Shown here: positions 1 to 11,700 of the stretch, one piece after another
Position numbering within the stretch: position 1 is the first letter of the stretch
How the letters are laid out: each line of letters begins with the position of its first letter
The notes under the pieces: generated by a model
Databases searched by the model: none
Told to the model about the DNA's origin: nothing
The model's input: the letters and a program-made list of their open reading frames with translations, nothing else
Assembly: GCA_031761405.1 (NCBI GenBank)
Contig: JASEVX010000013.1
Span: 55,270,782-55,334,781, forward strand
Length of the DNA: 64,000 nucleotides
From: Serripes groenlandicus
Lineage: Eukaryota; Mollusca; Bivalvia; Cardiida; Cardiidae
Direction of reading: 5' to 3'
Program-made: the position numbers and the translations under genes

Positions 1-215
1 CCACAATAAAATAGCAATTATATATACCGATAATCACAATAAAATAGCAATTATATATACCTATAATCACAATAAAATAGCAATTATATATACCGATAAC
101 CACAATAAAATAGCAATTATATATACCAATAATAACAATTATATATACCAATAATAACAATTATATATATCAATAATAACAATAAAATAACAATTATATT
201 TATATATCATTAATA
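1..215. repeat. 33-bp AT-rich tandem repeat
   Basis: AATAAAATAGCAATTATATA recurs at 5, 38, 71 and 104, then decays. Similar AT-rich sequence resumes at 525-700. Confidence 0.85.
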
Positions 216-225
216 ACAATAAAAA

Positions 226-522
226 CTAAAACTATCACTGAAGATGATAAATACCCCCTAAACAGCACCTAGACCTAGACCATAACTTAATTAGTAAAAG
301 GGCCATAACTCTGTAAAATATCATGCAATTATAACCCCTTTAGGATGTGCACACCTCCTCTTGGTATAGAAGCTTCATGTAAAATTGTATTGAATTCCAT
401 CCAGTGGTTTGTAAGAAATAGGCCGGACAAAATATGACTCCCCACCAACAGACAGACAGACAGACAGACTGCCCGACACAGTGACTCCTATATACTCCTT
501 CTTCTTTGAAGGGGTTATGACA
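226..522 (-). repeat. Dispersed repeat with TATACTCC end, minus copy
   Basis: Matches 56897-57180 in reverse. Carries GGAGTCACTGTGTC, a CTGTCTGTC tract and GTCCGGCCTATTTCTTAC on its minus strand. Confidence 0.75.
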
Positions 523-705
523 ATTATAAATACCAATAATAACAATAAATATAATAGCAATTACATATACAAATGTACCAATCAAATAACAATTGTATAT
601 ACCCATAATATGATTGACATGACAATTATATATAAGATAAAAATTATATATATACCCACCAATAATAGCAATTAAATAACAATTATACATATATATACAA
701 ATAAT

Positions 706-822
706 ATAGGTTATTGCATCAATATGGGAAAATATTGTGTTAGACGAGTTCCTTCGGCTGAGTCTGAGTTGCCCGAGCTTGCGAGTCCCAACACAATAGA
801 TTCCCATAATCATGCAATAACC
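706..822. mobile_element. Foldback element with CTCG-rich loop
   Basis: AGGTTATTGCAT and TATGGGA pair with TCCCATAATCATGCAATAAC; the loop holds GAGTTCCTTCGGCTGAGTC and GCTTGCGAGTCC. Confidence 0.65.
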
Positions 823-1940
823 TTTTTATTATATAATTTGATATTGGCTATTTAAAATGTGTTGTTTTGTTTGTTTGTTTTAAACACATCACACTATTAG
901 AAAATTAACAGTCGTTCTGGATTATATATACTCTCCTTTACGCTGGTTGCTAAGGTCGCGGAAAATATAATTTACGAACCGCCATTGTTGTCCACTCGAA
1001 ATTGGACTCGTCGACAAAATGATGTGTAACGCCTTTTCTAACAGTGTTTTTCATTCAGAACTCGTGTATTATCTTATTCTTGTATTTACGCCTGGATATT
1101 TGTTTTTTTATTACGATTTAGATGCCTCTTTAAAAAGGCCTTTTGACCTCGCAGTATGTTCAGTAAAGCGAACACACATCTTTGATATACATATAAATGC
1201 TACTGCGTTGATAAACTTCACATCGGAGGATAACAATACAAATCTGAAGACCTACCTTTAAAACAATCATTTGCTTATTCATCCTAGCAGTTATGAATCC
1301 CTCTTTATGTGTTGATACACTTATAATAGATCGTCAACGACAATCAAAACAACAATCGAGCAATATTATTGATGTACACATCACATTATTACGTCAGAAA
1401 CTACGTACGTATTTACTAGCATAGCTAACGCTATAAATAGATCAGATTGGGCTTTGTGTATGTCTATCGATTTTTTCACTACGTGTCATCTATAAAAGAT
1501 GTACCAAACAATGTAATACGAAACGTATAAGCACAGCTTTTTCCTAGGACTATCAGAGAGTCGAACCTTGAGCAGATCACATCTGTAAACGGATTTAAGT
1601 CCCGTCTACATTGATACACAGCCTAAACAACACAGATGTTTTTTTTATTTCATTTATATTTGTAAATATGCCTAATTAGTTGTTTTAACCGTTTTAATGG
1701 CTTTACTTGCCTGTGATGCACTAAGCCCTGACAGTAACAAAGTAGAAGTAGAAGTTAGCTGGTCTCTAAATCATGAAAGGTTGGATGAGAGCGCTTTGTA
1801 ATGTTAGTGTATGGAAATAGTTCCGTCCTTAGCGTCACGTGAAAAAGATTCCAGTGCAATATCAACCCGTGCAATATCAAATGATATTGCATCCTTTGTT
1901 CATATGGAAACAAGAAGGAACAATATCAAAGTATACAATA
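823..1940. other. No recognisable gene or repeat
   Basis: AT-rich. An 80-codon open frame at 1019-1261 (plus) has no recognised domain or splice context and is not called. Confidence 0.5.
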
Positions 1941-1965
1941 ACTAGAATTGTTTTTGCAAAAAACA

Positions 1966-2536
1966 GATGTCTCCCCTCAAATATCTGTCAAAATCTCTCA
2001 AAACATTCCAACCTATAAATTTGGGACAGACAGACAGACAGTCGAGACATGGGTTCTGCACATCGCCTTGATGAGGTGAACATTTGACCCAAGTTTCATG
2101 AAAATCCTTCAAGCCGTCTCGGAGATATGGAGCGGACACGAAATAAAGCCTCAAACCTTTGACCTTCAAGTGTGACCTTGACCTTGACCCTATATTGTCG
2201 AGACGCGGGTTCTGCACGTCGCCTTGATGAGGTGAACATGTGACCCAAGTTTCATGAAAATCCTTCAAGCCGTCTGGGAGATATGGAGCGGACACGAAAT
2301 AAAGCCTCAAACCTTTGACCTTCAAGCGTGACCTTGACCTTGACCCTATATTGTCGAGACGCGGGTTCTGCACGTCGCCTTGATGAGGTGAATATGTGAG
2401 CCAAGTTTCATGAAAATCCTTCAAGCCGTCTTGGAGATATGGAGCGGACACGATTTCGGACAGACGGACAGACAGACAGAAGGACAGAAGCCCAGGACAA
2501 AAACAATATATCTCCCCTGTATACAGGGGGAGACAT
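1966..2536. repeat. 156-bp tandem repeat inside a TCTCCCC-ended element
   Basis: Units start at 2041, 2197 and 2353 (GTCGAGAC), about 2.6 copies of 156 bp. The element begins TGTCTCCCCTC and ends GGGGGAGACA. The unit is 3x52, giving an artefactual 169-codon minus frame. Confidence 0.82.
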
Positions 2537-2624
2537 AATAATAATTATATACCAATAATAACAATAATATAAACCAATAACATAGAACAAAAACATATAA
2601 CAGTTAAAAGAATTAAACATGTAC

Positions 2625-2729
2625 CAGTAACTTCAGTTGTTCTTTCAGCCAGTTTAGATAGAATTTTAGGTCATTCGTCTCCATGGCCTCCTTTCCCCAA
2701 CAGGCTATTTTGGCAATGATGCGACTTGT
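2625..2729 (-). CDS. ATP6V1H: ATP6V1H downstream exon (RIIAK block)
   Basis: 105 nt, phase 0, acceptor GAACTAACCAG, donor GTACAT. Encodes [20 protein letters not shown] and [15 protein letters not shown], aligned to human AARIIAKLAAWGKELMEGSD. The acceptor has a poor pyrimidine tract. Confidence 0.9.
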
Positions 2730-5700
2730 CTGGTTAGTTCATGAAAGGTAAACAAAAATGTTGATTTAGATTACAAAAGTTGATTTATAAAATAGTAATT
2801 ATATAAATGCATCATATATTATCCATTTTTAATTCTTAACCTGTTATTTTTAGTGTCTTTTGTTCTGAAAAAAATTGAGATAAAACAAAGGTTGTCCGTA
2901 AGACTAGTCCACTTCTTATTAGTTTAAACATATTTAATTCTCATATGTTTTACATAGTAGGAAACATCAAGAAATATACAATGGAGAAATGGATTGGACT
3001 AAAAGCTCATAGCCTATTTTAGGTCCTCTCCAATAAAGATTGATTTACAGGAAGCACGGTGAATATTTAACAAATTCAGAAAATACTTTAGCTTTGTGAT
3101 TTATCATACAAGAAAAACAAGCAAATTCAGAGAATTCTGGTCCCCCGCCAGGGTCAAGGTCACAAGGTCAAAAAAATTGGTATTGATGGAAAGGGGTTGT
3201 CACAAGGAATACACATGTGAAATATGAAAGCAGTACCTATTACGGTTCAGAAGTTATGACCAAGGTTAAAGTTTTTGTGACAGCGTGACTGACGGACGGA
3301 CTGACGGACTGACTGACTGACGAATGAGAAATAATAGTCCCCACGCTTTCGCTAAAGCGGGGGACAAAAAAATACAGAATAGAGAATGGAGAGAGAGAGA
3401 GCAAGAGAGGGGAAAAGGAGGGTAGGTGAGCGTATGAGAGGTTAGTTAATGTATATGTTAAATTAAACTAGAACTGTGAGTGAACTCACAAAAGGATACC
3501 CCCCTGTCCCGCGCTTACAAGACATATGGACAGACGGACGGACGTACAGATATATTTCCGACCGGGATAATCTTTCTTTATGCACATCCTCAGGTTGTGT
3601 ACTGCAACTGTGTAAAGTTTCATCAGAATCAGTCCAACCGTTAAGGAGGAGCTGCGCTTACAAGACATATAGACAGACAGACGGACACGGACGGACGGAC
3701 GCACGGACATGGATAATCTTACTTCATGCACATCCTCAGGTTGTGTACTGCAACTGTGTAAAGTTTCATCAGAATCGGTCCAGCCGTTAAGGAGGAGTTG
3801 CGCTTACAAGACATATGGACAGACAGACAGACAGACAGACGGACAAGGTGATTCCTATATACCCCCCCAAAACTTGTTCGTGGGGGGTATAATTAAATTA
3901 TACAGGGCTCCGGAAATTTTAAAATCACAATCGGTCCGGCGAGATATTTGACATTTTCAACAAGATGCTTTCAAAGTTGTCTGTTGCAGATTTCTTGTAT
4001 GTGGGTCAGAGGGGATTATTACATTACATTATTTTACAGCCCTTTCACACACTAACCTGGTTTACTATGAATCTGTCATTACGATCTAGTAGATGTAAAA
4101 ATGGGGTCCACACGGATTCTTTGTTTTTACGGGAGTACTGTTTCAATATTTCCACCCTTGATTTGTCCTCCTGAAATGTAAAATGTCTCCAACTTTGAAT
4201 GCTAAGAAAGCCAAGAAACACGCAGACAAGCTGCTTTTATGATAATAATCATCAGTCTGGTAACTAAATACATGCATGTCAACTGAAGTAGACTAAATTC
4301 GTGTACAGTGTCAGAATAGTCAAACACACACATATATACACTCATCAATTTCCTGTACCTGGTACAGTTAAAAACAGTCTCCCATACCAATGTTGTTCAA
4401 TCTCTTATACAAATGAAGGACAGTCATTCGGAGTAAATTCATACAGGGAATGATTAGATCATTTTCAGTAATTTCTCCATTAACCACAATGTTTTCCAAA
4501 GCATTCTGCTGCATATTCATAAACATCTAAATTGAAAATGTGTCTGCATGTGGTAACAGGTTAAGACTAAATTACCCATTTTTTGGAAATGTTTTTTTGT
4601 TTATTATATCACAGAGTTTCCTGGATGAGTTACCAGTGTCCTTATATCTTGACATCAGCGAGTCAATCATGATGCTAACCAAACAACCCTGAGCACCGAT
4701 GAGGGAAAGCCATTACTACCACTTTTAAAGTCTTTGGTATGACCCGCAAACTCACGCACCTCGAATCGGATGCTCTATCACTACACCACTGAAGGAGGCA
4801 CTTAATTACCTGTAAGACATCATCTAGCATGGTAAGTATGTACTGCAGGGTCTGATCTTTGGCTATATGGCTCATCAGGTTGAAAAACGTCTTGGCAAGC
4901 TGAAACAAACGAAGTTCAAAATTGAACCCTGGGCTCTAAATAAGGAGTGCACTTCAGGCTCTTAACCCTTTCACCCATACGACAATTCTGCAGCAGCCCA
5001 CTTTGAACATATTTTGTCAAACTTAGAAAATCTCTATAATTGAATGGATAACCTAAGACTAAAAGTGGAAAACATTGTGACAAAAAGAGAAATTTATTCT
5101 GTTGTCACTTTGTTTTCAAAAAGCTATCAGAAAGAGGTGTCAGAAAGCGTCTATATGAGAGAAAGGGTTAAATCCTTATTTGACACATAAGTGTACATAA
5201 AATAATGAAAAATATTTCAACTTGATTTGTTTCAATATATTTAAGGTAAAAGTTTGTGTTCAGATATGCTCAATGTATGAGATACATGTATGATATATCC
5301 TAGATTGAATGGTATCGAATGATGGTATGATAAATAACATTTTACATCTGAAATTGTGGATGTTACCATATTTGTCGTACATGTTTTCAAAAGACGTCTG
5401 CTGCAGAGACATCTGTATGTGGGAAAGGTTTAAATGTCTGTGATATCAAACTGTAACGGGGCATAATATCTACAAATTAGATAAATACTCTTGTTCTCAA
5501 ATTATACATGTCAGCAATGGATTATTTGAACAGAGCTCTAAATAAGGGAGCTGAATCAGGTTTAGAATCCATATTTTATTAACTCTTTCCCACATACAAC
5601 AAATCTGCAGACGACTTTGAAGACATTAAGCATATAATATGGAAAGTCTCTATAAATGAAGGTATAATTACTGAATACAGTTGAAAACGTTGTGGCAAAA

Positions 5701-8700
5701 GGAGAAATAGCTTGTCTTGAGCAATTTTTTCCTTTTGCTACAATGTTTTCAAGAGTCGTCTGCTGCAGATGTGCCAAAATGCGTCTGCAGGTGGGAACGG
5801 GTTAACAGATCCCATGTCTCAGCATGAGTATCAACAAGCTAGTGTTTAACCCTTTCCTTCATACAACAATTCTACAGTAGACGACTTTGAACATATTTTG
5901 TCTAAAAATAGAAAGTTAAATGGATAACCTATGACTAAAAGTGGTAAACATTGTGGCAAAAGGAGAAATTGCTTGTTTTGAGCAATTTCTTCTTTTGTCA
6001 CTATGTTTTCAAAAAGCTGTCTGCTGCAGAGGCGTCAGAAAGCGTCTATATGAGGGAAAGGGTTAATTGATTAATAAGAGAGATATTGTGGAGTAAAAAC
6101 AAGTTGACACTTCCTTATCTAGACATTTTATTTAACCCTTTCCTTCATACAGACACTTTTTGATGCCTCTGCAGCAGACGGCTTTTTGAAAACATAGTGA
6201 CAAAAGAAGAAATTGCCACAATGTTTACCACTTTAAGTCATAGGTCATCCATTCAATTAATGAGATTTTCTATTTTTTTTCACAAAATATGTTCAAAGTT
6301 GTCTGCTGCAAAATTGTCGTATGAGGGAAAGGGTTAACCCTTTCCAACATACAGCAAATCAACAGTAGGCAAAACTTTGGTATCAATGTAATTATTGAAT
6401 AGAATCGAAAACGTTGCGATAAAATGGACAAATTGCTCTTTATGATCAATTTCTCCTTTTGCAACAATGTTTTCAAAAGTCGTCTGCTGCAGAGGTGTCA
6501 AAAAGCTTCTGTACCTGGAAAGGGTTATCTGTATCAGAGGTCTAGATAGGGGGGCATGTTGCATGTTCTAAAATCATTATTTGACCTTATAACCCTATGT
6601 TGTGGGTACTCAAAAGAATCGTCTCAGTGAGACGATCTTTTCGAGTACCCACTTCATAGGATTTGGTTGGATGATAAGAGAGATAGTGTTGGAAAAAGAG
6701 CTATGTTGTGGTACTCAGAAGATTGATTGATTGATTGGGGTTTAACGCCGTTTTTAACAATTTCTCAGTCATAATAAGGACGGCCAGTTCACCTACTCAT
6801 GTGTTTTCTGTTTTTTCACACCAGTACTCCACACAACTGGCTGCTATTCCACATAAGACTTAATCCATTGGTGAAAGATGTCAAACGTCGGAAAGAAAGT
6901 TGGCCTAACCGGGATTCAAACTCACAACCCCTGGATTGACAGCTCGCGTCGTTACCGACTGAGCTACTGGGACTCGACTGGTACTCAAAAGAATCGTCTC
7001 AATTAGAGTTTGGTTGAGATATTGTGGGGAAAAGAGCTGTATACCTTCTTTTTTCTGGACCTCTGCTGTATCACGCTAAACTAGCCTTACCTGATTCTTC
7101 CCATGTTGATCTCCAAGCATCATACATCGCTGTTCACCATTGGCGTTGTCAAACTTGGAGATAAACTGATAGTCATCATGGGAAATCATCTGACCTCTGA
7201 AAAATTGAGTAACATTTCAGATTAGATTTATTGGTGACAGACTGTGTTCTAGCACCATTTTCAAAAGTTATTTCACGGCTAGATACGGGTAAGCCCTGAC
7301 CTTTAAAATAATAAGTTCAATGTTAGATTAGATTTATTGGGGTTCTTATACCATTTACTAAATTATTTTAATTATATCACTGCTACACATAAGCCCTGTC
7401 ATCTAAAATTATGGGTTCAATTTCCGATTAGATTTATTGGTAGTGCAAAGGCTATACCACAGCGACGTCATGTTGACATGGCTGCCAGCTTACCTAACCC
7501 ATGTGTTATCTTGTATTTTACACCAGTACTGAACACAATAATCTTTGTGAACAACTGGCTGCTTTTCCACATAGACTGTTAGCACATGGGTAGAAAGTTA
7601 GAAAGAATGTTGCCCAAGCTAAGTTTCAAACTAACAATCCCTACATTGAAAGCCTGTGTGGCTTTCAACCGAGCTACATGTATCTGGGCCCTGTTGAAAG
7701 GAGGATTGTTTTATTGGGGTTTTACGCCGTTTTCAACATTATTTCAGTTATATCACGGAGACAGTTCACTTATTCATTATCCCTGGGTAAACAAACCAGT
7801 ACTAGGCTAGAAAATGTGCCTTGCCCAAGAGCACTCGACCATGACCGTAGTGCCACGACCGGGGATCGAACCCGGGACACCCGGTTTCACATCCCCTGAA
7901 AGGAGGAGAAAGGGGGAGTTGGATTGATATTTGCTACTTACTGTAAATATGATTGCCAATTCACAACAGTTGCTCTTACATCATTTGCTCTTTGCTGTAG
8001 CAGGGATGTGGCAACTTGAGCTCCTGTTGTTAAAACATACAAAAATCACATATTTAAGTTTTTACCACAAACATTTAAGTTTTCTCCAATTAAAGAACTT
8101 TATTTTATATGGAATTTTTTTTTTTTTATCTTTCATAAGAAAACATGACTTTGTTATGCATTAACCCCTTCCCACATGCAGATGCATTTTTGGTACACTG
8201 CAGCAGATGACATTTGAAATGAGTGTGACGAAAATTAATATTCGTCAAGATCAACAATACTTTTGCCACAATATTTTCAACTGTATTCTATCAATAGATA
8301 TACATTCATTTATTTAGGTTTTCCATATTCAAGATCAAAATTATTTCAGTTTTATCATGGTGACAGTTCCCTTATTCATGATCACTGGGTAAACAAACTA
8401 GTACTAGGCTAGGGAATGTGCCTTGCTCTAGGGCACTACACCAGAACCGTTGTGCTGCGACTGGGGATCAAACCCGAGATGCCCATTTTTATTCTCTGAT
8501 GCTAACAACTCAGTCACAGCGAATTCTGAAGATCTGTTATGGAAAGTGGTTAAGCATAAATAGAATAAGGAATATTTTTATTTTAACCCTTTCCCTCATA
8601 CAACAATTCTGCATCGGACGATTTTTGAACATATTTTGTCAAAATATGGAAAATCTCTTTAACTGAATGGATAACCTATGACTAAAAGTAGAAAACATTG

Positions 8701-11700
8701 TGGCAAAAGGTGAAATTGCTCGTTTTGAGCAATTTCTTCTTTTGTCACTATCTTTTCAAAAAGTCGTCTGCTGCAGAGGCGTCAGAAAGCGTCTATATGA
8801 GGGAAAGGGTTAATTGCAATAAAGAGGAATAAACTGTAGGCAGAAGTGTTAAACTGAAGTTCATTTTACATGCATCACCTTTTAGTGTTTTAGATTTCAA
8901 CTTGAGAACTTGCAATGTTTCCTCGGACACCGTGCTTGGCACAAGTGGGACAGACAAACTCCGATAATTAAAATCATAAATTCCACTTTCTGACGGAGTT
9001 TGTATCCGATGATCCGCTACAGAATATGTTGATGTACGTCGCATGGTGTTTACATTGATTTCAAGTACGTCAAAAATATATTGCGAAAATTGTCGACGCT
9101 CCATCAAGAAGTCAATTCACTGTACTATGTGCGTCACATTTTGTTAACACTTATATCAACCAGACAAATAAAAGTTAAAATGAATCCAACAAGCCACTGT
9201 TACTTTCCAAAGTTTGCTGCAGCACATATAATATATTTTAACCTTTCGCCTGCAGATACCGAGGGGTTATACTTCATTCAAAATTAACCCTTTCCTAGAC
9301 GCATTTTGACACATCTGCAGCAGACGCCTTTTGAAAACCTTGGGGCAAAAGGAGAAATTGGTCATGATGAGCAATTTCTCATTCAGCCTCAATGTTTTCA
9401 ATTCTATTCAATAATTTATATTTTTATTTATGTCGATTTTCGATTTTTTTAAATGTTTTCATCATCAGATGCATGTTGTTATATGGGGGAAAGGGTTAAC
9501 CAGGAAATAGATGTGAAAATATGTCCAGTTCATCCTTTCCCCCTATACATATTAAATAACATTTTGATTCATCTGCAGAAGTGACTATGGAAAACATTGT
9601 ATGAATTCAGCAATTGTATAAATCAGGAATTCATTTCTCCACATCCCAAATGTTTTGTCAACAGCATACTTTTATTTTTATAAGTTGAAAACTATTTTCT
9701 TAACCCTTTCCCTCATACGGCAATTCTGCAGCAGACGACTTTGAACGTATTTTGTCAAAACATAGAAAATCTCCATAATTGAATGGATTTATAACCTATG
9801 ACAAAAAGTGGAAAACATTGTGTCAAAAGGAGAAATTGCACGTTTTGTGCAATTTCTTCTTTTGTCACTATGTTTTCAAAAAGCTGTCTGCTGCAGAGGC
9901 GTTGGAAAGCGTCTATATGAGGGAAAGGGTTAAATTGACGATTGGGAGGAATTTATAAGAGCATCAGAGTCCTTGAAAAGGAGCCAAAGGGTCTATGTCC
10001 AACCAAGTTATTTAAGTTAACCCTTTCCCACATACAGACACATTTTAACCCTTTCCCTCATATAGATGCTTTCTGACGCCTCTGCAGCAGACGGCTTTTT
10101 GAAAACATAGTGACAAAAGAAGAAATTCCACAAAACGTGCAATTTCTCCTTTTGACACAATGTTTTCCACTTTTCGTCATAGGTTATCCATTCAATTATG
10201 GCGACTTTCTATGTTTTGACAAAATACGTTCAAAGTCTCTGCTGCAGAATTGTTGTATGAGGGAAAGGCATTTGAAGCATACAACATTTGAAAATAAAGT
10301 AGCAAAATGAGCAATTCCTACTTTTACCTCAATCATTTCAACTTTATTCAATAACTATATTTTCATTCCAAGAGTGTTTCTCTACATTTGCCTTGATCAT
10401 TTTGATGGGTTCAAAGTTGTCTGTTATAGATTTGCTGTATGTGGAATTATAGATCAGACCAAGCTAATGGCCTCCATTACGTCCATTATTTTATTTTGTA
10501 TACAGGATATTTTGGTCTTTCATTTAATGACTTAAATCATTGCATTATTTTGCAATATAACTTTACTTAAAGATTGTGTATGTATTCAACAATTTCCAAA
10601 AAGAAGTACATTTTGTAAGAAGTAAAAAGATTGTGTCCTAGGGCAATTTATTACCCTTTATTTATTTTTAATACAGAATTCTTAATTTTAATTAATCATA
10701 CATATTGAATCATTTTTGCACTACATGTAGTATTATAGCTGAGCATCAAATTGGGTCTAGCAGTAAATTTTGAAAGCTATTTTGTTTTCAATCCAGAAGT
10801 ATGTGTCCAGCATTTGTTCTTGCATTTTTTTACAGAAAAACTCATCAGAAAACATATTTATTATTTACATATTTTGGTTTTTGCAATAGAAAGCAACCAA
10901 TGTGCTCGAAAAATAACTAAAATGTGAACTTTCAATTTAAATGGGGTCAATGACCTGTCATTCATAGAGTTGTTAATATCAATGGGGAAAAGATGTGTCA
11001 GCTGTAAATTTTGTCAACTCAATATGAAAGAGAGTTCTAAAAATGATTTATTTTTCTCCCAAAACATTTTCGTCTAGTGTCAAAAGGTGTCAAATGCAGA
11101 CTTTATCAGGGAAAGGGTTAAAAACATCAAAGTAACGTTTTATAAAGTGCCCAAAGCATTTTAAGTATGATGTGTACATAAATAAATCAATATATTTCTA
11201 ATTAATGATAACTTTATTTCTTTGAACACGGATGTACAATACTTAATATGCTTGGATTATAGAAAAGAGGTCTTAATATTTGGAGAAATGGAATAAATTG
11301 CAATATATCACCAAGCTTTGTTTGTTTGGAGTTTAACGCCGCTTTCAACAGCTTTGGTCATATCACGGCGGTCAGTGCACCTACCCATGTTTTCCTGGCT
11401 TTCTCACACCAGTACTTACACAACATTCTTTCGAAGTCACTGACTACTTTCTCACATAGATCAGAGGTGAGAGGCAATGGAAAACATCGCCCGAAAGAAT
11501 GTCGCCGCAACCGGGTATCGAACCCGTGACCTCCAGATCACGAGTCAGATACGCTACCAATTGAGTTACCCGGCAGAGGACTACATAAGGAGGAGTTAAC
11601 AGGTCTTTTATGGTCAATATTTTTTCTTATGACTCTACCAAACCCTATGTTGTGGGTAATCATAAGAATCGTCTCACTGAGACGATTCTTTTGAGTACCC

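Noticed and set aside
1942..2451. 169-codon minus frame
   Set aside because: Produced by the 156-bp (3x52) tandem repeat inside a dispersed element.
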